NCBI RefSeq assembly: GCF_000284375.1
Contig: NC_017249.1
Span: forward strand, 2,830,001-2,894,000
DNA length: 64,000 bases
Direction of reading: 5' to 3'
Source: Bradyrhizobium japonicum USDA 6
GTDB lineage: Bacteria > Pseudomonadota > Alphaproteobacteria > Rhizobiales > Xanthobacteraceae
In this document: positions 42,526-50,744 of the stretch, in pieces
How positions within the stretch are numbered: the first letter of the stretch is position 1
Layout of the letters: each line of letters begins with the position of its first letter
The notes under the pieces: model-generated
Databases searched by the model: none
Told to the model about the DNA's origin: nothing
Seen by the model: the letters and a program-made list of their open reading frames with translations, nothing else
Translations under genes and position numbers: made by a program

Positions 42526-43215
42526 ATGGCTAAGATCATGAACCTTGACGGTACCCAGCAGCTCGACCTCACCCGTGGCACGGTTGAGCAGGCCTATGAC
42601 CGCTGGGCGCCCGTCTACGATCTCGTGTTCGGCGGCGTGTTCGCCAAGGGCCGGCAGGCGGCGATCGCGGCCACCAACAAGATCGGGGGCCGCGTGCTCG
42701 AAGTCGGCGTCGGCACCGGCATCTCGCTGCCGCTCTACGCGCCGCATCTGCGCATCTTCGGAACCGACATTTCGGAAGCGATGCTCGACAAGGCGCGCCA
42801 GCGGGTCAGCGAAGGCAAGCTGAAGAACGTCGAGGGCCTCGCGGTGATGGATGCCGAGAAGCTCGAATTCCCCGACAATTCCTTCGACGTGGTGATGGCG
42901 CAATACGTCGTCACCGCCGTGCCGAACCCCGAGAAGGCGCTGGACGAATTCGCCCGCGTGCTGCGTCCCGGCGGCGAACTGATCATCCTGACCCGCGTCA
43001 GCGCCGACACCGGCATGCGCCGCTTCATCGAGCAGAGGCTCCAGCCGGTGGTGCGCCCGCTCGGCTTCCGCACCGCCGAGTTCGCCTGGTCGCGTTATAC
43101 GAAATGGCTGGCCGGCGCCCATGGCATCGAGCTGGCCGAGCGCCGCCTGATTCCGCCGCTCGGCCATTTCTCGCTGGTGCGCTTCCGCAAGGTCGACGTC
43201 GCCAAGGCAGCCTGA
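42526..43215 (+). CDS. pmtA: phosphatidylethanolamine N-methyltransferase PmtA
   Basis: A 229-residue SAM-dependent methyltransferase. Motif I is VLEVGVGTGISLPLY (residues about 58-72), motif II/III GTDISEAMLDKARQRV and VMDAEKLEFPDNSFDVVMAQYVVTAVPNPEKALDEFARVLRPGGELIILTRV. The N-terminal EQAYDRWAPVYDLVFG is the UbiE/PmtA-type start. The C-terminal WSRYTKWLAGAHGIELAERRLIPP fits the Rhodobacter-type PmtA used by Bradyrhizobium to methylate phosphatidylethanolamine three times to phosphatidylcholine, needed for symbiosis. The neighbour psd makes the substrate. It could be a paralogous lipid methyltransferase; name confidence is moderate to good. Confidence 0.83.
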   Translation: MAKIMNLDGTQQLDLTRGTVEQAYDRWAPVYDLVFGGVFAKGRQAAIAATNKIGGRVLEVGVGTGISLPLYAPHLRIFGTDISEAMLDKARQRVSEGKLKNVEGLAVMDAEKLEFPDNSFDVVMAQYVVTAVPNPEKALDEFARVLRPGGELIILTRVSADTGMRRFIEQRLQPVVRPLGFRTAEFAWSRYTKWLAGAHGIELAERRLIPPLGHFSLVRFRKVDVAKAA

Positions 43216-43229
43216 GCAAGGCTGCGCAA

Positions 43230-43253
43230 GAGCGGCGGCGCGAGCCGCCGCTC
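43230..43253 (+). terminator. possible terminator hairpin after pmtA
   Basis: GAGCGGCGGC-GCGA-GCCGCCGCTC, a 10-bp perfect stem 14 bp after the stop at 43215. No U-tract follows, so it could also be an mRNA-stabilising stem. Confidence 0.45.
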
Positions 43254-43370
43254 ACGCGTTCACGTGCGTCATCGCGCCGCTGCACATCGTCACATGACAA
43301 AATGATGATGTCACACGGCATACATCGAATCCCTGTAAATTCAGAACCCGAAAGCATTTTGGGGGAGAGC

Positions 43371-44030
43371 ATGATCAAGAATTATCTCGAGCAGCTGCGG
43401 ATCCAGCGCTGGGACGACCATCGCTACTATCACCACAGCCGCATCAATCAGAGCCTGCACTTCGTCAGCGCGCTGAGCTTCCTCTTCGCCTATGTCTGGC
43501 TGTTCGTCGATCCGATGATCTCCGCGCTGGTCGGCTGGCTGGTCTCGATGACCTCGCGCCAGGCCGGTCACTTCTTCTTCGAGCCGCACGATTACGACCA
43601 CATCAACCAGGCGACGCACGAGTACAAGGAAGACATCAAGGTCGGCTACAACCTTCAGCGCAAGGTGGTGCTGATGGCGATCTGGGCGCTGTCGCCGCTG
43701 GTGCTGGTCGTCGATCCGACGCTGTTCGGCCTGTTCACGCCCTGGGCGAGCGCAACCGATTTCATGCGGCAGGTCGCCAAGATCTGGCTCGTGATCGGCG
43801 GCGGCGGTCTGCTGTTCCGCACCGTGCACCTGTTCTTCATCCGCGACGTCGAGACCGGCCTGGTCTGGATGACCAAGATCCTGACCGATCCCTTCCACGA
43901 CCTCATGCTCTATCGTAGCGCGCCGCTCGCCCTGATGCGCGGCGAGCTGATGGACCCCGGCCTGCACCTCAACCCCGAGCACACGCTGGGCCTCATCTCC
44001 GAGCCCACGCTCGAAGAGCAGCACGCCTGA
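43371..44030 (+). CDS. His-rich polytopic membrane protein next to pmtA
   Basis: A 219-residue inner-membrane protein with start MIKNYLEQLRIQRWDDHRYY at ATG 43371 after GGGGGAGAGC. Hydrophobic segments are LHFVSALSFLFAYVWLFV, MISALVGWLVSM, VVLMAIWALSPLVLVV and IWLVIGGGGLLFRTVHLFFI. His residues occur in DDHRYYHHSRINQSLHF, GHFFFEPHDYDHIN and ATHEYKED, giving a His cluster close to the membrane, as in di-iron or Mpo1-type lipid enzymes. W..Y..H and FEPHDYDH make a metal site plausible. I cannot name a family with certainty; lipid chemistry is suggested by the pmtA and psd neighbours. Confidence 0.75.
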   Translation: MIKNYLEQLRIQRWDDHRYYHHSRINQSLHFVSALSFLFAYVWLFVDPMISALVGWLVSMTSRQAGHFFFEPHDYDHINQATHEYKEDIKVGYNLQRKVVLMAIWALSPLVLVVDPTLFGLFTPWASATDFMRQVAKIWLVIGGGGLLFRTVHLFFIRDVETGLVWMTKILTDPFHDLMLYRSAPLALMRGELMDPGLHLNPEHTLGLISEPTLEEQHA

Positions 44031-44128
44031 GCGCACAGCGCACACAAAGCACTCCGATGTCAGTTTGCTACGTCATGCCCGGCCTCGTGCCGGGCATCCA
44101 CGTCTTGGGAGCTGCGCACGCGGTACTT

Positions 44129-44354
44129 CCTTCACCTCTCCCCGCGTGCGGGGAGAGGTCGAATTGGCGCGAAGCGCAAATTCGGGTGAGGGGGGCTATC
44201 CGCGGGGGAGCCAGCAGCGGGTCGTGCGCCAACTCTCACCGACTGCGCGGAGAGTCCCCCTCACCCCGACCCTCTCAGCGCGAGCGTAGCTCGTCGCGGC
44301 CCCGCATCCGCCTTCGCCAAGGCTTCGGCGGACAAGGGCGGGGAGAGGGAGAAG
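44129..44354. repeat. long dispersed intergenic repeat, CTCTCCCC family
   Basis: The 374-bp gap 44031-44404 has no gene. It contains GCCCGGCCTCGTGCCGGGC at 44079 and ACCTCTCCCCGCGTGCGGGG-AGAGGTC, CCCCCTCACCCCGACCCTCTC and ACAAGGGCGGGGAGAGGGAG. Nested inverted arms, related to 11980-12138 and 30393-30547. Lies between convergent genes. Confidence 0.75.
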
Positions 44355-44404
44355 GGACGGCGGTGTTCGGGGTGGGCGCTGTGCAGCGAAGGCCTGGCGA
44401 GGCC

Positions 44405-46069
44405 TCAGCGCCCGAAGCGCTTGGCCAGCATCTCTTTCAAAATCTGCCGCTTGATATTCTTGTTGGTGAACACGCCGTCGTGCCACCAGAAGCCGTCGGC
44501 TTTCATCTTCTCGGCGGCGCGGACGAAGCGCTCGGCGACTTCGGTGAAATCGGCGTCGGTGTAGTTCAGGCTGAAGATCAGCCGGCCGGTGCCGACCCAG
44601 CTCAGCGCCAGGCCCTCGGCGCGCAGATAGTATTGCAGCATCCAGTTGTAACGGGACGGGGTGGTGTATTTCACCGTCCAGATCGACGAGAAGTTGGCGA
44701 ACCGCACCGGCAGGTCGGCGTCCGTCATCATCCGGTTGAGCTTTTCCGCGCGGCCGTTCCAGGTCGTGTCCAGCCCGTCATAGATGGCACGGAAGTTCGG
44801 ACTGGCGAGGCGGCTCAAGAACTCGTCCATCGCTGTCATGACGTAGGGGTGCGAGTTGAAGGTGCCGCGGGCGAAGCAGATGTCGGCGGGGCGATCGTCG
44901 CGGAAGCGGCGCATCAGCTCGCGTTTGCCGCAGACGACGCCGACCGGCAGGCCGCCGGCAAGGCTCTTGCCGTAGGTTACCATGTCGGCCCTGACGCCAA
45001 AGTATTCCTGGGCGCCGCCGGCGGCGAGACGGAAGCCGACGAAGACCTCGTCGAAGATCAGCGCGATGCCGCGCTCGGTGCAGACTTCGCGCAGCTTGTT
45101 GAGCCATTCGGTATACGCCGCGCGGTCAAAATTGCCGCCGCGGGAGGAATCGACCAGCGAGGAATCGCCGGGCGCGTTGCCGTTCGGATGCAGGCCCTGC
45201 AACGGATTGACCAGCACGCAGGCGATGTCCTTGCGCGTGCGCAGCACGTGCAACGTCTTCTCGGACATCTCGGCGAGCGTGTAGGTCTCGTGCGCGGGAA
45301 TCGGATTGCCGACGCCGGGCTGCACGTCGCCCCACCAGCCGTGATAGGCGCCGGCGAAACGGACCAGATGCGTGCGCTTGGTGTGGTAGCGCGCGAGCCG
45401 CACCGCCTGCATCACGGCTTCGGTGCCGGACATGTGGAACGAGACCTCGTCGAGGCCCGAGATCTGGCAGAGCCGCTGCACGTTCTCGAGGATGACGGGA
45501 TGGTAGGGGCCGAGCACGGGGCCGAGCGCGTGCGCGCGCTTCTCCGAGCCCTCGATGCACTCCTTGTAGAAGTCGTTGCCGAAGATGTTGACGCCGTAGG
45601 ACCCGGTGAGGTCGTAGGAGGTGTTGCCGTCGACATCCGTGACGGTGACGCCGCTGGACGATTCCATGAAGGTCGAGGTGCCCAGATGCTCGCGGACGAG
45701 GCGCGAGAACTGGAACGGCACGCGGTAGGTCTCGGTGAAGTGCAGGTCGGAGATCTTTTCCGCCGCTTCCTTCGTCATCGCGCGGCCCTTGGGGTAGCGC
45801 TCGGCGTAAAGGCTGGCGAGGCGGAAGAAGGCGTCCTTGCGCTGCTTCACCACGTTATCAGGCGCGCCGTCGCAGCCGAAATACTGATCGCCCTCGAACT
45901 CGTAGAACGGGAGCAGCTTTGCCACCCGGCGGGACATCTTGGAGTGCCCGGCGAGCGACCGGTGCTTGGCGCGGGACAGTTCGATCCGCGCCTTGAGCTT
46001 CGGGAAGACGGCGGCAGCGGACGCTGCGGCGGCCACGGAAAATGAGAGAATCGGGAGTGTCGTTTCCAT
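44405..46069 (-). CDS. class III PLP-dependent aminotransferase/aminomutase with N-terminal membrane anchor
   Basis: A 554-residue fold-type I PLP enzyme. Residues about 125-554 carry the class III core: VTVTDVDGNTSYDLTGSYGVNIFGNDF, SGTEAVMQAVRLARYHTKRTHLVRFAGAYHGWWGD, IALIFDEVFVGFRLA and the PLP lysine Lys368 in VTYGKSLAGGLPVG. The type is glutamate-1-semialdehyde aminomutase-like (HemL group) but the family is about 430 residues, so about 120 N-terminal residues are extra, starting with a hydrophobic segment (LPILSFSVAAAASAAAV). It probably sits on the membrane. It is divergent from psd by only 35 bp, so a lipid head-group role is a hypothesis; heme synthesis is unlikely. Confidence 0.85.
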   Translation of the reverse strand: METTLPILSFSVAAAASAAAVFPKLKARIELSRAKHRSLAGHSKMSRRVAKLLPFYEFEGDQYFGCDGAPDNVVKQRKDAFFRLASLYAERYPKGRAMTKEAAEKISDLHFTETYRVPFQFSRLVREHLGTSTFMESSSGVTVTDVDGNTSYDLTGSYGVNIFGNDFYKECIEGSEKRAHALGPVLGPYHPVILENVQRLCQISGLDEVSFHMSGTEAVMQAVRLARYHTKRTHLVRFAGAYHGWWGDVQPGVGNPIPAHETYTLAEMSEKTLHVLRTRKDIACVLVNPLQGLHPNGNAPGDSSLVDSSRGGNFDRAAYTEWLNKLREVCTERGIALIFDEVFVGFRLAAGGAQEYFGVRADMVTYGKSLAGGLPVGVVCGKRELMRRFRDDRPADICFARGTFNSHPYVMTAMDEFLSRLASPNFRAIYDGLDTTWNGRAEKLNRMMTDADLPVRFANFSSIWTVKYTTPSRYNWMLQYYLRAEGLALSWVGTGRLIFSLNYTDADFTEVAERFVRAAEKMKADGFWWHDGVFTNKNIKRQILKEMLAKRFGR

Positions 46070-46104
46070 GACAACAAGCGCTAATACTGCGAGCTGACAG
46101 ATTC

Positions 46105-46968
46105 ATGACAGTCAAAGCCCTCATCGCCTCTTTCACCCAGCAGGAAGACCTCAACTTCCTGTTGACCAACCGCATCCCCCGCGCGGCCCTGACCCGCTTC
46201 ATGGGCTGGTTCTCCAAGATCGAGAACCCGCTCGTCAGGGACTTCTCGATCGCACTGTGGAAGCTGTTCTCCGACCTCGATCTGTCGGAGGCGCGCAAGA
46301 CCCACTTCAAGAGCCTGCACGACTGTTTCACCCGGGAGCTCAAGCCGGGGTTGCGGCCCTTCGATCCCGCCCCTTCCATTGTCGCCAGCCCCTCGGACGG
46401 CATCGTCGGCGCCCATGGCCGGATCGCCGACACCGAACTGTTCCAGGTCAAGGGCGCGCCCTATTCGCTGCTCGACCTGCTCGGCGACTCCGCTCTCGTG
46501 GATCAGCACCGCAACGGCTCCTTCGTCACGCTGCGGCTGACATCGAGCATGTATCACCGCTTCCATGCGCCATATGATGCGCATATCGAACGCGTCACGC
46601 TGATCCATGGCGACGTCTGGAACGTCAACCCGATCGCGCTGAAGCGGGTCGAGCGTCTGTTCTGCAAGAACGAGCGCGCGGTGATCCGCACGCATTTGTC
46701 GACCGGCGAGGCCGTGACGCTGGTGCCGGTCGCCGCGATCCTGGTCGCGAGCATCCGCCTGCACTTCCTCGACATGGTGCTGAACGCGCAGACCCGCGGC
46801 CCGGTCAATTTCCCCTGCGACGTCAACGTGACCAAGGGCGAGGAGCTCGGCTGGTTCGAGCACGGCTCCACCATCATCATCCTGGCGCCCGGCGATTTCA
46901 ACTTCTGCGACGGGATCGGCGAGGGCACCCGCATTCGTGCAGGTCAACCGCTGTTGAAGAAAAACTAG
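46105..46968 (+). CDS. psd: phosphatidylserine decarboxylase, long (E. coli-like) type
   Basis: A 287-residue pyruvoyl enzyme that decarboxylates phosphatidylserine to phosphatidylethanolamine at the inner membrane. It cleaves itself before Ser255 in EHGSTIII, which becomes the pyruvoyl group; the common LGST is HGST here. The Asp98 (SPSDGIVG) and His residues in YHRFHAP (151-154) form the usual catalytic set. CFTRELKPGLRPF and IHGDVWNVNP are family motifs. Length and N-terminus match the E. coli type; many Rhizobiales carry instead a short psd beside pssA, so this may be a second enzyme. Divergent from the PLP gene. Confidence 0.92.
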   Translation: MTVKALIASFTQQEDLNFLLTNRIPRAALTRFMGWFSKIENPLVRDFSIALWKLFSDLDLSEARKTHFKSLHDCFTRELKPGLRPFDPAPSIVASPSDGIVGAHGRIADTELFQVKGAPYSLLDLLGDSALVDQHRNGSFVTLRLTSSMYHRFHAPYDAHIERVTLIHGDVWNVNPIALKRVERLFCKNERAVIRTHLSTGEAVTLVPVAAILVASIRLHFLDMVLNAQTRGPVNFPCDVNVTKGEELGWFEHGSTIIILAPGDFNFCDGIGEGTRIRAGQPLLKKN

Positions 46969-47036
46969 CCTTCAATCCGCCGCGTCGGCAGCCTATATCG
47001 TCCGCGGGGACGATTGGATCGACGCGGAATTTTGTG

Positions 47037-47600
47037 ATGGCGCGGGCGCCGGTGATGGCGGCGGGGGGGATTGTGCTGCGGCGTGGCGCGCCGCCGCTGG
47101 TTGCGGTCGTGCGCCAGCGCAAGCGCAACGAATGGGTTTTGCCCAAAGGCAAGCTCGACGACGGCGAGACGCCGAAGGAAGCCGCGCACCGCGAGGTGCT
47201 GGAGGAGACCGGCCACGATGTGGCCATCCACGAATTCCTCGGCACGCTCGTCTACCAGTCGGGAGGGCGCTCCAAGGTCGTGCATTTCTGGCGCATGGAG
47301 GCCGACGGCGGTCCCGTTCGCAAGCTGATGAACGACATCAAGGCGGTCGACTGGCTGACGCTGGAGGATGCGCTCGCGCGCCTGTCGCGTGAATATGAGC
47401 GGGCGTTCCTGCTGCAGGTCGGTCCGATGGCGCTTGCCGCGGCAGGACTGGTGTTTACGCCGGTGCCCGAGCCGGCGCCAGCAATCGACGACATCGATGC
47501 AGCTTTGCAAACCCTGACACCGGCTGAAGCCGCCTCAGTCGACGAGCTGCGTCATGGGCTCCTGCAGAAGGTGAAGGCCTGGCTGCGCGGCGAAGCGTGA
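47037..47600 (+). CDS. NUDIX hydrolase
   Basis: A 187-residue hydrolase (GTG at 47034 is followed at once by ATG 47037; ATG chosen). The Nudix box GKLDDGETPKEAAHREVLEE plus TGHDV fits GX5EX7REUXEEXGU exactly. The surroundings VMAAGGIVLRRGAPPLVAVVRQRKRNEWVLPKGKL and VYQSGGRSKVVHFWRMEADG look like the diphosphoinositol-polyphosphate or dinucleotide (MutT/DIPP) types. It would hydrolyse nucleoside-diphosphate-linked compounds; substrate unknown. A helical C-terminal extension of about 60 residues (TPAEAASVDELRHGLLQKV) is added to the usual fold. It starts 68 bp after psd. Confidence 0.93.
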   Translation: MARAPVMAAGGIVLRRGAPPLVAVVRQRKRNEWVLPKGKLDDGETPKEAAHREVLEETGHDVAIHEFLGTLVYQSGGRSKVVHFWRMEADGGPVRKLMNDIKAVDWLTLEDALARLSREYERAFLLQVGPMALAAAGLVFTPVPEPAPAIDDIDAALQTLTPAEAASVDELRHGLLQKVKAWLRGEA

Positions 47601-47682
47601 GTTGTCTTCAGGCTGCTCCGCTCGCGAATTTGGAAACATCCGCGAGCTAGCAAGTTTGTGTGAGCCTTAGTTCCCTCCAAGT

Positions 47683-47763
47683 CGTCATTGCGAGCGCAGC
47701 GCAGCAATCCAGAGTCCCTCCGCGGAAAGATTCTGGATTGCTTCGCTTCGCTCGCAATGACGG
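47683..47763. repeat. palindromic repeat, CGTCATTGCGA...GCAATCCAG family, copy 3
   Basis: CGTCATTGCGAGCGCAGCGC, GCAATCCAGAGTCCCTC, TTCTGGATTGCTTCGC and CGCTCGCAATGACGG, with the same nested arms as 12704-12783 and 21206-21292. Confidence 0.9.
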
Positions 47764-47849
47764 AGGAGAGGGCCGCGCACTCGACGTCGACCCTCATGGT
47801 GAGGAGCGCGCATCGCGCGCGTCTTGAGTCATGCGGCCCGACTGTGACC

Positions 47850-47895
47850 TCGCCCTTCGAGATGCTTGCTTCGCAAGCTCCTCAGGGTGAGGGGA
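47850..47895. repeat. short dispersed palindromic repeat
   Basis: CCTCGCCCTTCGAGATGCTT-GCTTCGCAAGCTCCTCAGGGTGAGG; the outer ends CCTCGCCCT and AGGGTGAGG are near inverted complements. A degenerate relative lies at 39860-39903. With the copy at 47683 it fills the 303-bp gap 47601-47903, which holds no gene. Confidence 0.6.
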
Positions 47896-47903
47896 GGCAC
47901 CGT

Positions 47904-49379
47904 TCACCGCCGCTCTTTCCTCTCCTTCTGAGCGGGCGCCGGTCTGCGCGGTGCTGCGGGACGTTGCGCGGCGGGGAGGCGCTGCTGGAATCCGCCCTGG
48001 CGCTGGATGCCGCCCGGCTGCTGAGCCGCGGGCGGCTGGCCCGGCTGCAATCCGGTGCGCGGCGTTTGCGGCTGCGGCGCCGTGCCCGGCTGCGACGGCA
48101 CGACTCCGCCGGGCTGCGCCGGGGTCTGTCCGTCTCGCTGTGGCTGCGTCTGCAGCGCGCCGCCGGGCGGCGTGCCTTGTCCAGTACGCGGCGCACCTGC
48201 TGGCTGTCCCGCACCTTGTTGCTGACCTGGTTGCTGCGGGCCCCGTCGTTGCTGTCCCTGCTGCTGCTGACCCTGGCCCGCGCGCGGCGCGCCCGGCTGC
48301 ACGGCGCCGCCTTGTCCTTGCCGCTGCGGCGGCTGCGCGCCTTGCTGTGTTCCTTGGCGACCCGGCGTGCCCGGTTGCTGCTGGCCCGGACGGTTGTTCT
48401 GGCCGGGCTGGCCGTTGGGCCGCTGTTGCTGTTGGCCCGGCGGCGTGTTCGGCCGCAATTGCTGCTGCTGCGGTGGCTGGGTCGGCCGCGGAAGGCGGCT
48501 GATCGCGGTCGGATTGGCGCGGCGGAAGTCGCGCTGCTCGGTGACGATCTGCCGGCCGGTGGTCTGCGCCAGATGCACCTGGCTGACGAAGCCGCGGTCG
48601 CGCGCGATCTGCTGCGGAGCGATCGTGATCGGCACGGCGGCAAAGCGCATGCCGCCTGCGCCGCCGGCGCCCGGGCGGATCGCAAAACCGCTTGCGGCCT
48701 GCGTCAGCGCGCCGAGTCGCGTGCCGCTGGTGCGGTCGTTGACCTCGATGTGGCCGACGCGGCCGTCGGCGTCGGGATAGAGCTTGACGTTGACGTTATT
48801 CGCGGCGCTAGCCGCTGCGCCTTCGGGAACGTCGACGACGCCGGTGGTGCCGCGAATGCCGAGCGTTGCGGTCGGCGTTGCGATCTTCATGTCGCCGGTC
48901 TTCGCCACGGCGGCCGCGACGAAGGCAACGGTGCCCTTGCCGATGTCGAAGATCGCCGAATTTTGCTTGCCGCCGTCCTCATAGACGTAATTGTCGATGG
49001 TGATCTTCGCGCTGGCGGAGAGGTTGAACGTGGTGGCGTCGTTGAAGGTGATGCCGAGCGAGGAGTTCGACGAGGTCCGCACGACGTCATTGAGATAGAT
49101 GTCGTCGCGCACGCGCAGCGGATAAGAGTTCTTGTCGCGGACCACGGTTGCGATCCCCGTCACGGTCGCGACGTTGCCGATCGGCTCGACGGCGGCGGGT
49201 TGCGCGTCCGTGGCGGGCGCAGGTGAAGCCGACGGCGTCGGGGAGGGGGCGGGCGTTGGCTGCGCTTGGGGCTGAGCCTGCGCAAGCTCGATTGCATCGG
49301 ATGCGAGCGCCACGCTCGCGCCGGCCAGCGGCAACGCCAGCAACGGAAGCGCGAAGACGAAGCGGCGCCAAGCCACCAT
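47904..49379 (-). CDS. FecR-domain protein with long Gln/Pro/Gly tail
   Basis: A 491-residue exported protein. Signal peptide MVAWRRFVFALPLLALPLAG (cut after ALA), then a Pro/Ala linker (about 33-65) and a FecR-like domain (about 70-205): VRDDIYLNDVVRTSSNSSLGITFNDATTFNLSASAKITIDNYVYE and ATPTATLGIRGTTGVVDVPEG. Residues about 300-490 are low-complexity, rich in Gln, Pro, Gly with basic residues (PPGQQQQRPNGQPGQNNRP). FecR domains occur in surface and sensing proteins. It has no membrane anchor beyond the signal, so it is periplasmic or released. GTG at 49388 is an alternative start. Role unknown. Confidence 0.85.
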   Translation of the reverse strand: MVAWRRFVFALPLLALPLAGASVALASDAIELAQAQPQAQPTPAPSPTPSASPAPATDAQPAAVEPIGNVATVTGIATVVRDKNSYPLRVRDDIYLNDVVRTSSNSSLGITFNDATTFNLSASAKITIDNYVYEDGGKQNSAIFDIGKGTVAFVAAAVAKTGDMKIATPTATLGIRGTTGVVDVPEGAAASAANNVNVKLYPDADGRVGHIEVNDRTSGTRLGALTQAASGFAIRPGAGGAGGMRFAAVPITIAPQQIARDRGFVSQVHLAQTTGRQIVTEQRDFRRANPTAISRLPRPTQPPQQQQLRPNTPPGQQQQRPNGQPGQNNRPGQQQPGTPGRQGTQQGAQPPQRQGQGGAVQPGAPRAGQGQQQQGQQRRGPQQPGQQQGAGQPAGAPRTGQGTPPGGALQTQPQRDGQTPAQPGGVVPSQPGTAPQPQTPRTGLQPGQPPAAQQPGGIQRQGGFQQRLPAAQRPAAPRRPAPAQKERKERR

Positions 49380-49544
49380 TGATGTCACGAGGAAGTCCCG
49401 GTGAGAGCGCGAGGCGAGATCGGCCGATATCAGCCGGGGTTAGCTGAATGGCGGATGAACATCTGTCGCATGGACGGGGCGAACGTTCAAACGCCACGCC
49501 CGGTGAGGGGCGTGGCGTTTCGAACTTGTGGCGCGAGATCCTCA

Positions 49545-49600
49545 GGTGCGCAATTGCGCACCATAGTTCGATGCTTCGCATCGCCCCGGGATGACACTTT
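49545..49600. repeat. palindromic repeat remnant with TGCGCAATTGCGCA
   Basis: AGGTGCGCAATTGCGCACCA, then AGTTCGATGCTTCGCATCG and CCCCGGGATGAC. Shares its AATT-centred palindrome with 1688 and 22731 and its GATGC end with 24258-24337. Lies between two leftward genes. Confidence 0.65.
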
Positions 49601-49605
49601 CGGTG

Positions 49606-50400
49606 TCAGCTCACGCGCTTCCAGGTCTGGCCGCCGCAGAACATGCCGCCGAAGGCGCAGCCCTGCACGCGCATCGCATTCGGGCCCTTCATCGCGATCG
49701 TGGAGTCGTAGTTGCGGCCGGAGTCGGGATCGTGGATGCGGCCGCTCCACTTCGCGCCGTCGGGCTTCATGTTGATCAGGATGCGCTCGTTGGACTTCAC
49801 GGCGTAACCGCAGAGATTGGCGCCGCACTGTTCGACGCGGACATTGCCCTTGTTCTCTTCGGTCGCCCAGACGCCGATCGGCGTGCTGGCAGCTTGCACG
49901 GGCGCGGCAGCAACCGGCGCCGGAGCGGGCGCGGGAGCAATCGCGACCGGTGCAGGCGCGGCAACGGGAGCCGCGGCGGGCGCGGCCGGCGTGGTGTTGT
50001 CGTAGCCGGCGGCCGGAGCGGCCGCAACCGTCGTGGCGGGAGCCGCGGGGGCGGCGACAACAGGCGCGGCCGGCACGGTCGCCTGCACCGGCGCCTGTTG
50101 CACGGGCTGCTGCTGCACCGGAGCCGGCGCGGGTTGCGCGGTCGTCGTGGACGGAGCTGGCGTGGTGTCGTCGTCGTCCTTGGAGCCGCCGAGGCCCTTG
50201 AGGTTGATATTGTTCAGCTTGATCGGCTTGTCCGACAGGCCCGGTGCGACGATCGTCACGCAATTGAGCGAGGCGCAGTTGCGCGGCGTCTCGATGCGGA
50301 TGTGCTGGCCTTCGATCTGGAACGCAATCGAGTTGCCGGCATGCGCGGCGGCGGTCGAAGCGAGGAAGAGCGCGGTGGCGGCGATGGTGAGCTTGTTCAT
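49606..50400 (-). CDS. exported DUF2147-type protein with Pro/Ala linker
   Basis: A 264-residue protein with signal peptide MNKLTIAATALFLASTAAAH (cut before GNSIAF). A small N-domain (IEGQHIRIETPRNCASLNCVTIV) has a Cys pair. A long Ala/Pro/Val/Gln-rich linker covers about residues 80-175. The C-terminal domain (about 175-264) carries IGVWATEENKGNVRVEQCGANLCGYAV, WSGRIHDPDSGRNYDSTIAMKGPNAMRVQGCAFGGMFCGGQTW. That order is typical of DUF2147 domains, found exported in many bacteria with unknown function. The linker suggests a rod-like spacer in the periplasm. Divergent from the 50745 gene across a 344-bp gap. Confidence 0.85.
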   Translation of the reverse strand: MNKLTIAATALFLASTAAAHAGNSIAFQIEGQHIRIETPRNCASLNCVTIVAPGLSDKPIKLNNINLKGLGGSKDDDDTTPAPSTTTAQPAPAPVQQQPVQQAPVQATVPAAPVVAAPAAPATTVAAAPAAGYDNTTPAAPAAAPVAAPAPVAIAPAPAPAPVAAAPVQAASTPIGVWATEENKGNVRVEQCGANLCGYAVKSNERILINMKPDGAKWSGRIHDPDSGRNYDSTIAMKGPNAMRVQGCAFGGMFCGGQTWKRVS

Positions 50401-50590
50401 GACAACCTCCGAAAATTGTGCCGGTCTGAACTAGTGTCGCTGGTGGATGAAGCCTGGTTCGACCCTATGCCGGGCCTGTCCCGCCTTCTGTGATGGACGT
50501 CACAACGTTCCGCGCCGGCTGGGTCAGGCAGCGCACATTCAGCGGCAAGTCAGACCGCGTAACCTCGTGGCGACACAGAGGGAGGCGCCG

Positions 50591-50640
50591 ATGAAGCGGC
50601 TTGCGTTTCTCTTACCCTGCCCTGGAGGGACCTGGAGGGG
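50591..50640 (+). other. possible truncated gene start interrupted by a palindrome
   Basis: GGGAGGCGCCG precedes ATG 50591, which opens [13 protein letters not shown]. The first residues resemble the start [11 protein letters not shown] of the next gene at 50745. After seven codons the frame enters ACCCTGCCCTGGAGG-GACC-TGGAGGGGGAGGGT, a palindromic stretch. This may be a decayed copy or an alternative leader. The 344-bp gap holds no other candidate. Confidence 0.3.
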
Positions 50641-50744
50641 GAGGGTGGCAGCTTGCCCCTGTCAAATTTGTAATCGTCCCGCACCGAACCCGCATCTCGC
50701 CTGCACGCGACCGATGGCTGACGACGCATGCAAGGAGAGCCAAC

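Noticed and set aside
44057..46045. A 662-codon plus-strand frame opposite the PLP enzyme
   Set aside because: Starts in an intergenic repeat and runs antisense to a gene with clear catalytic motifs.
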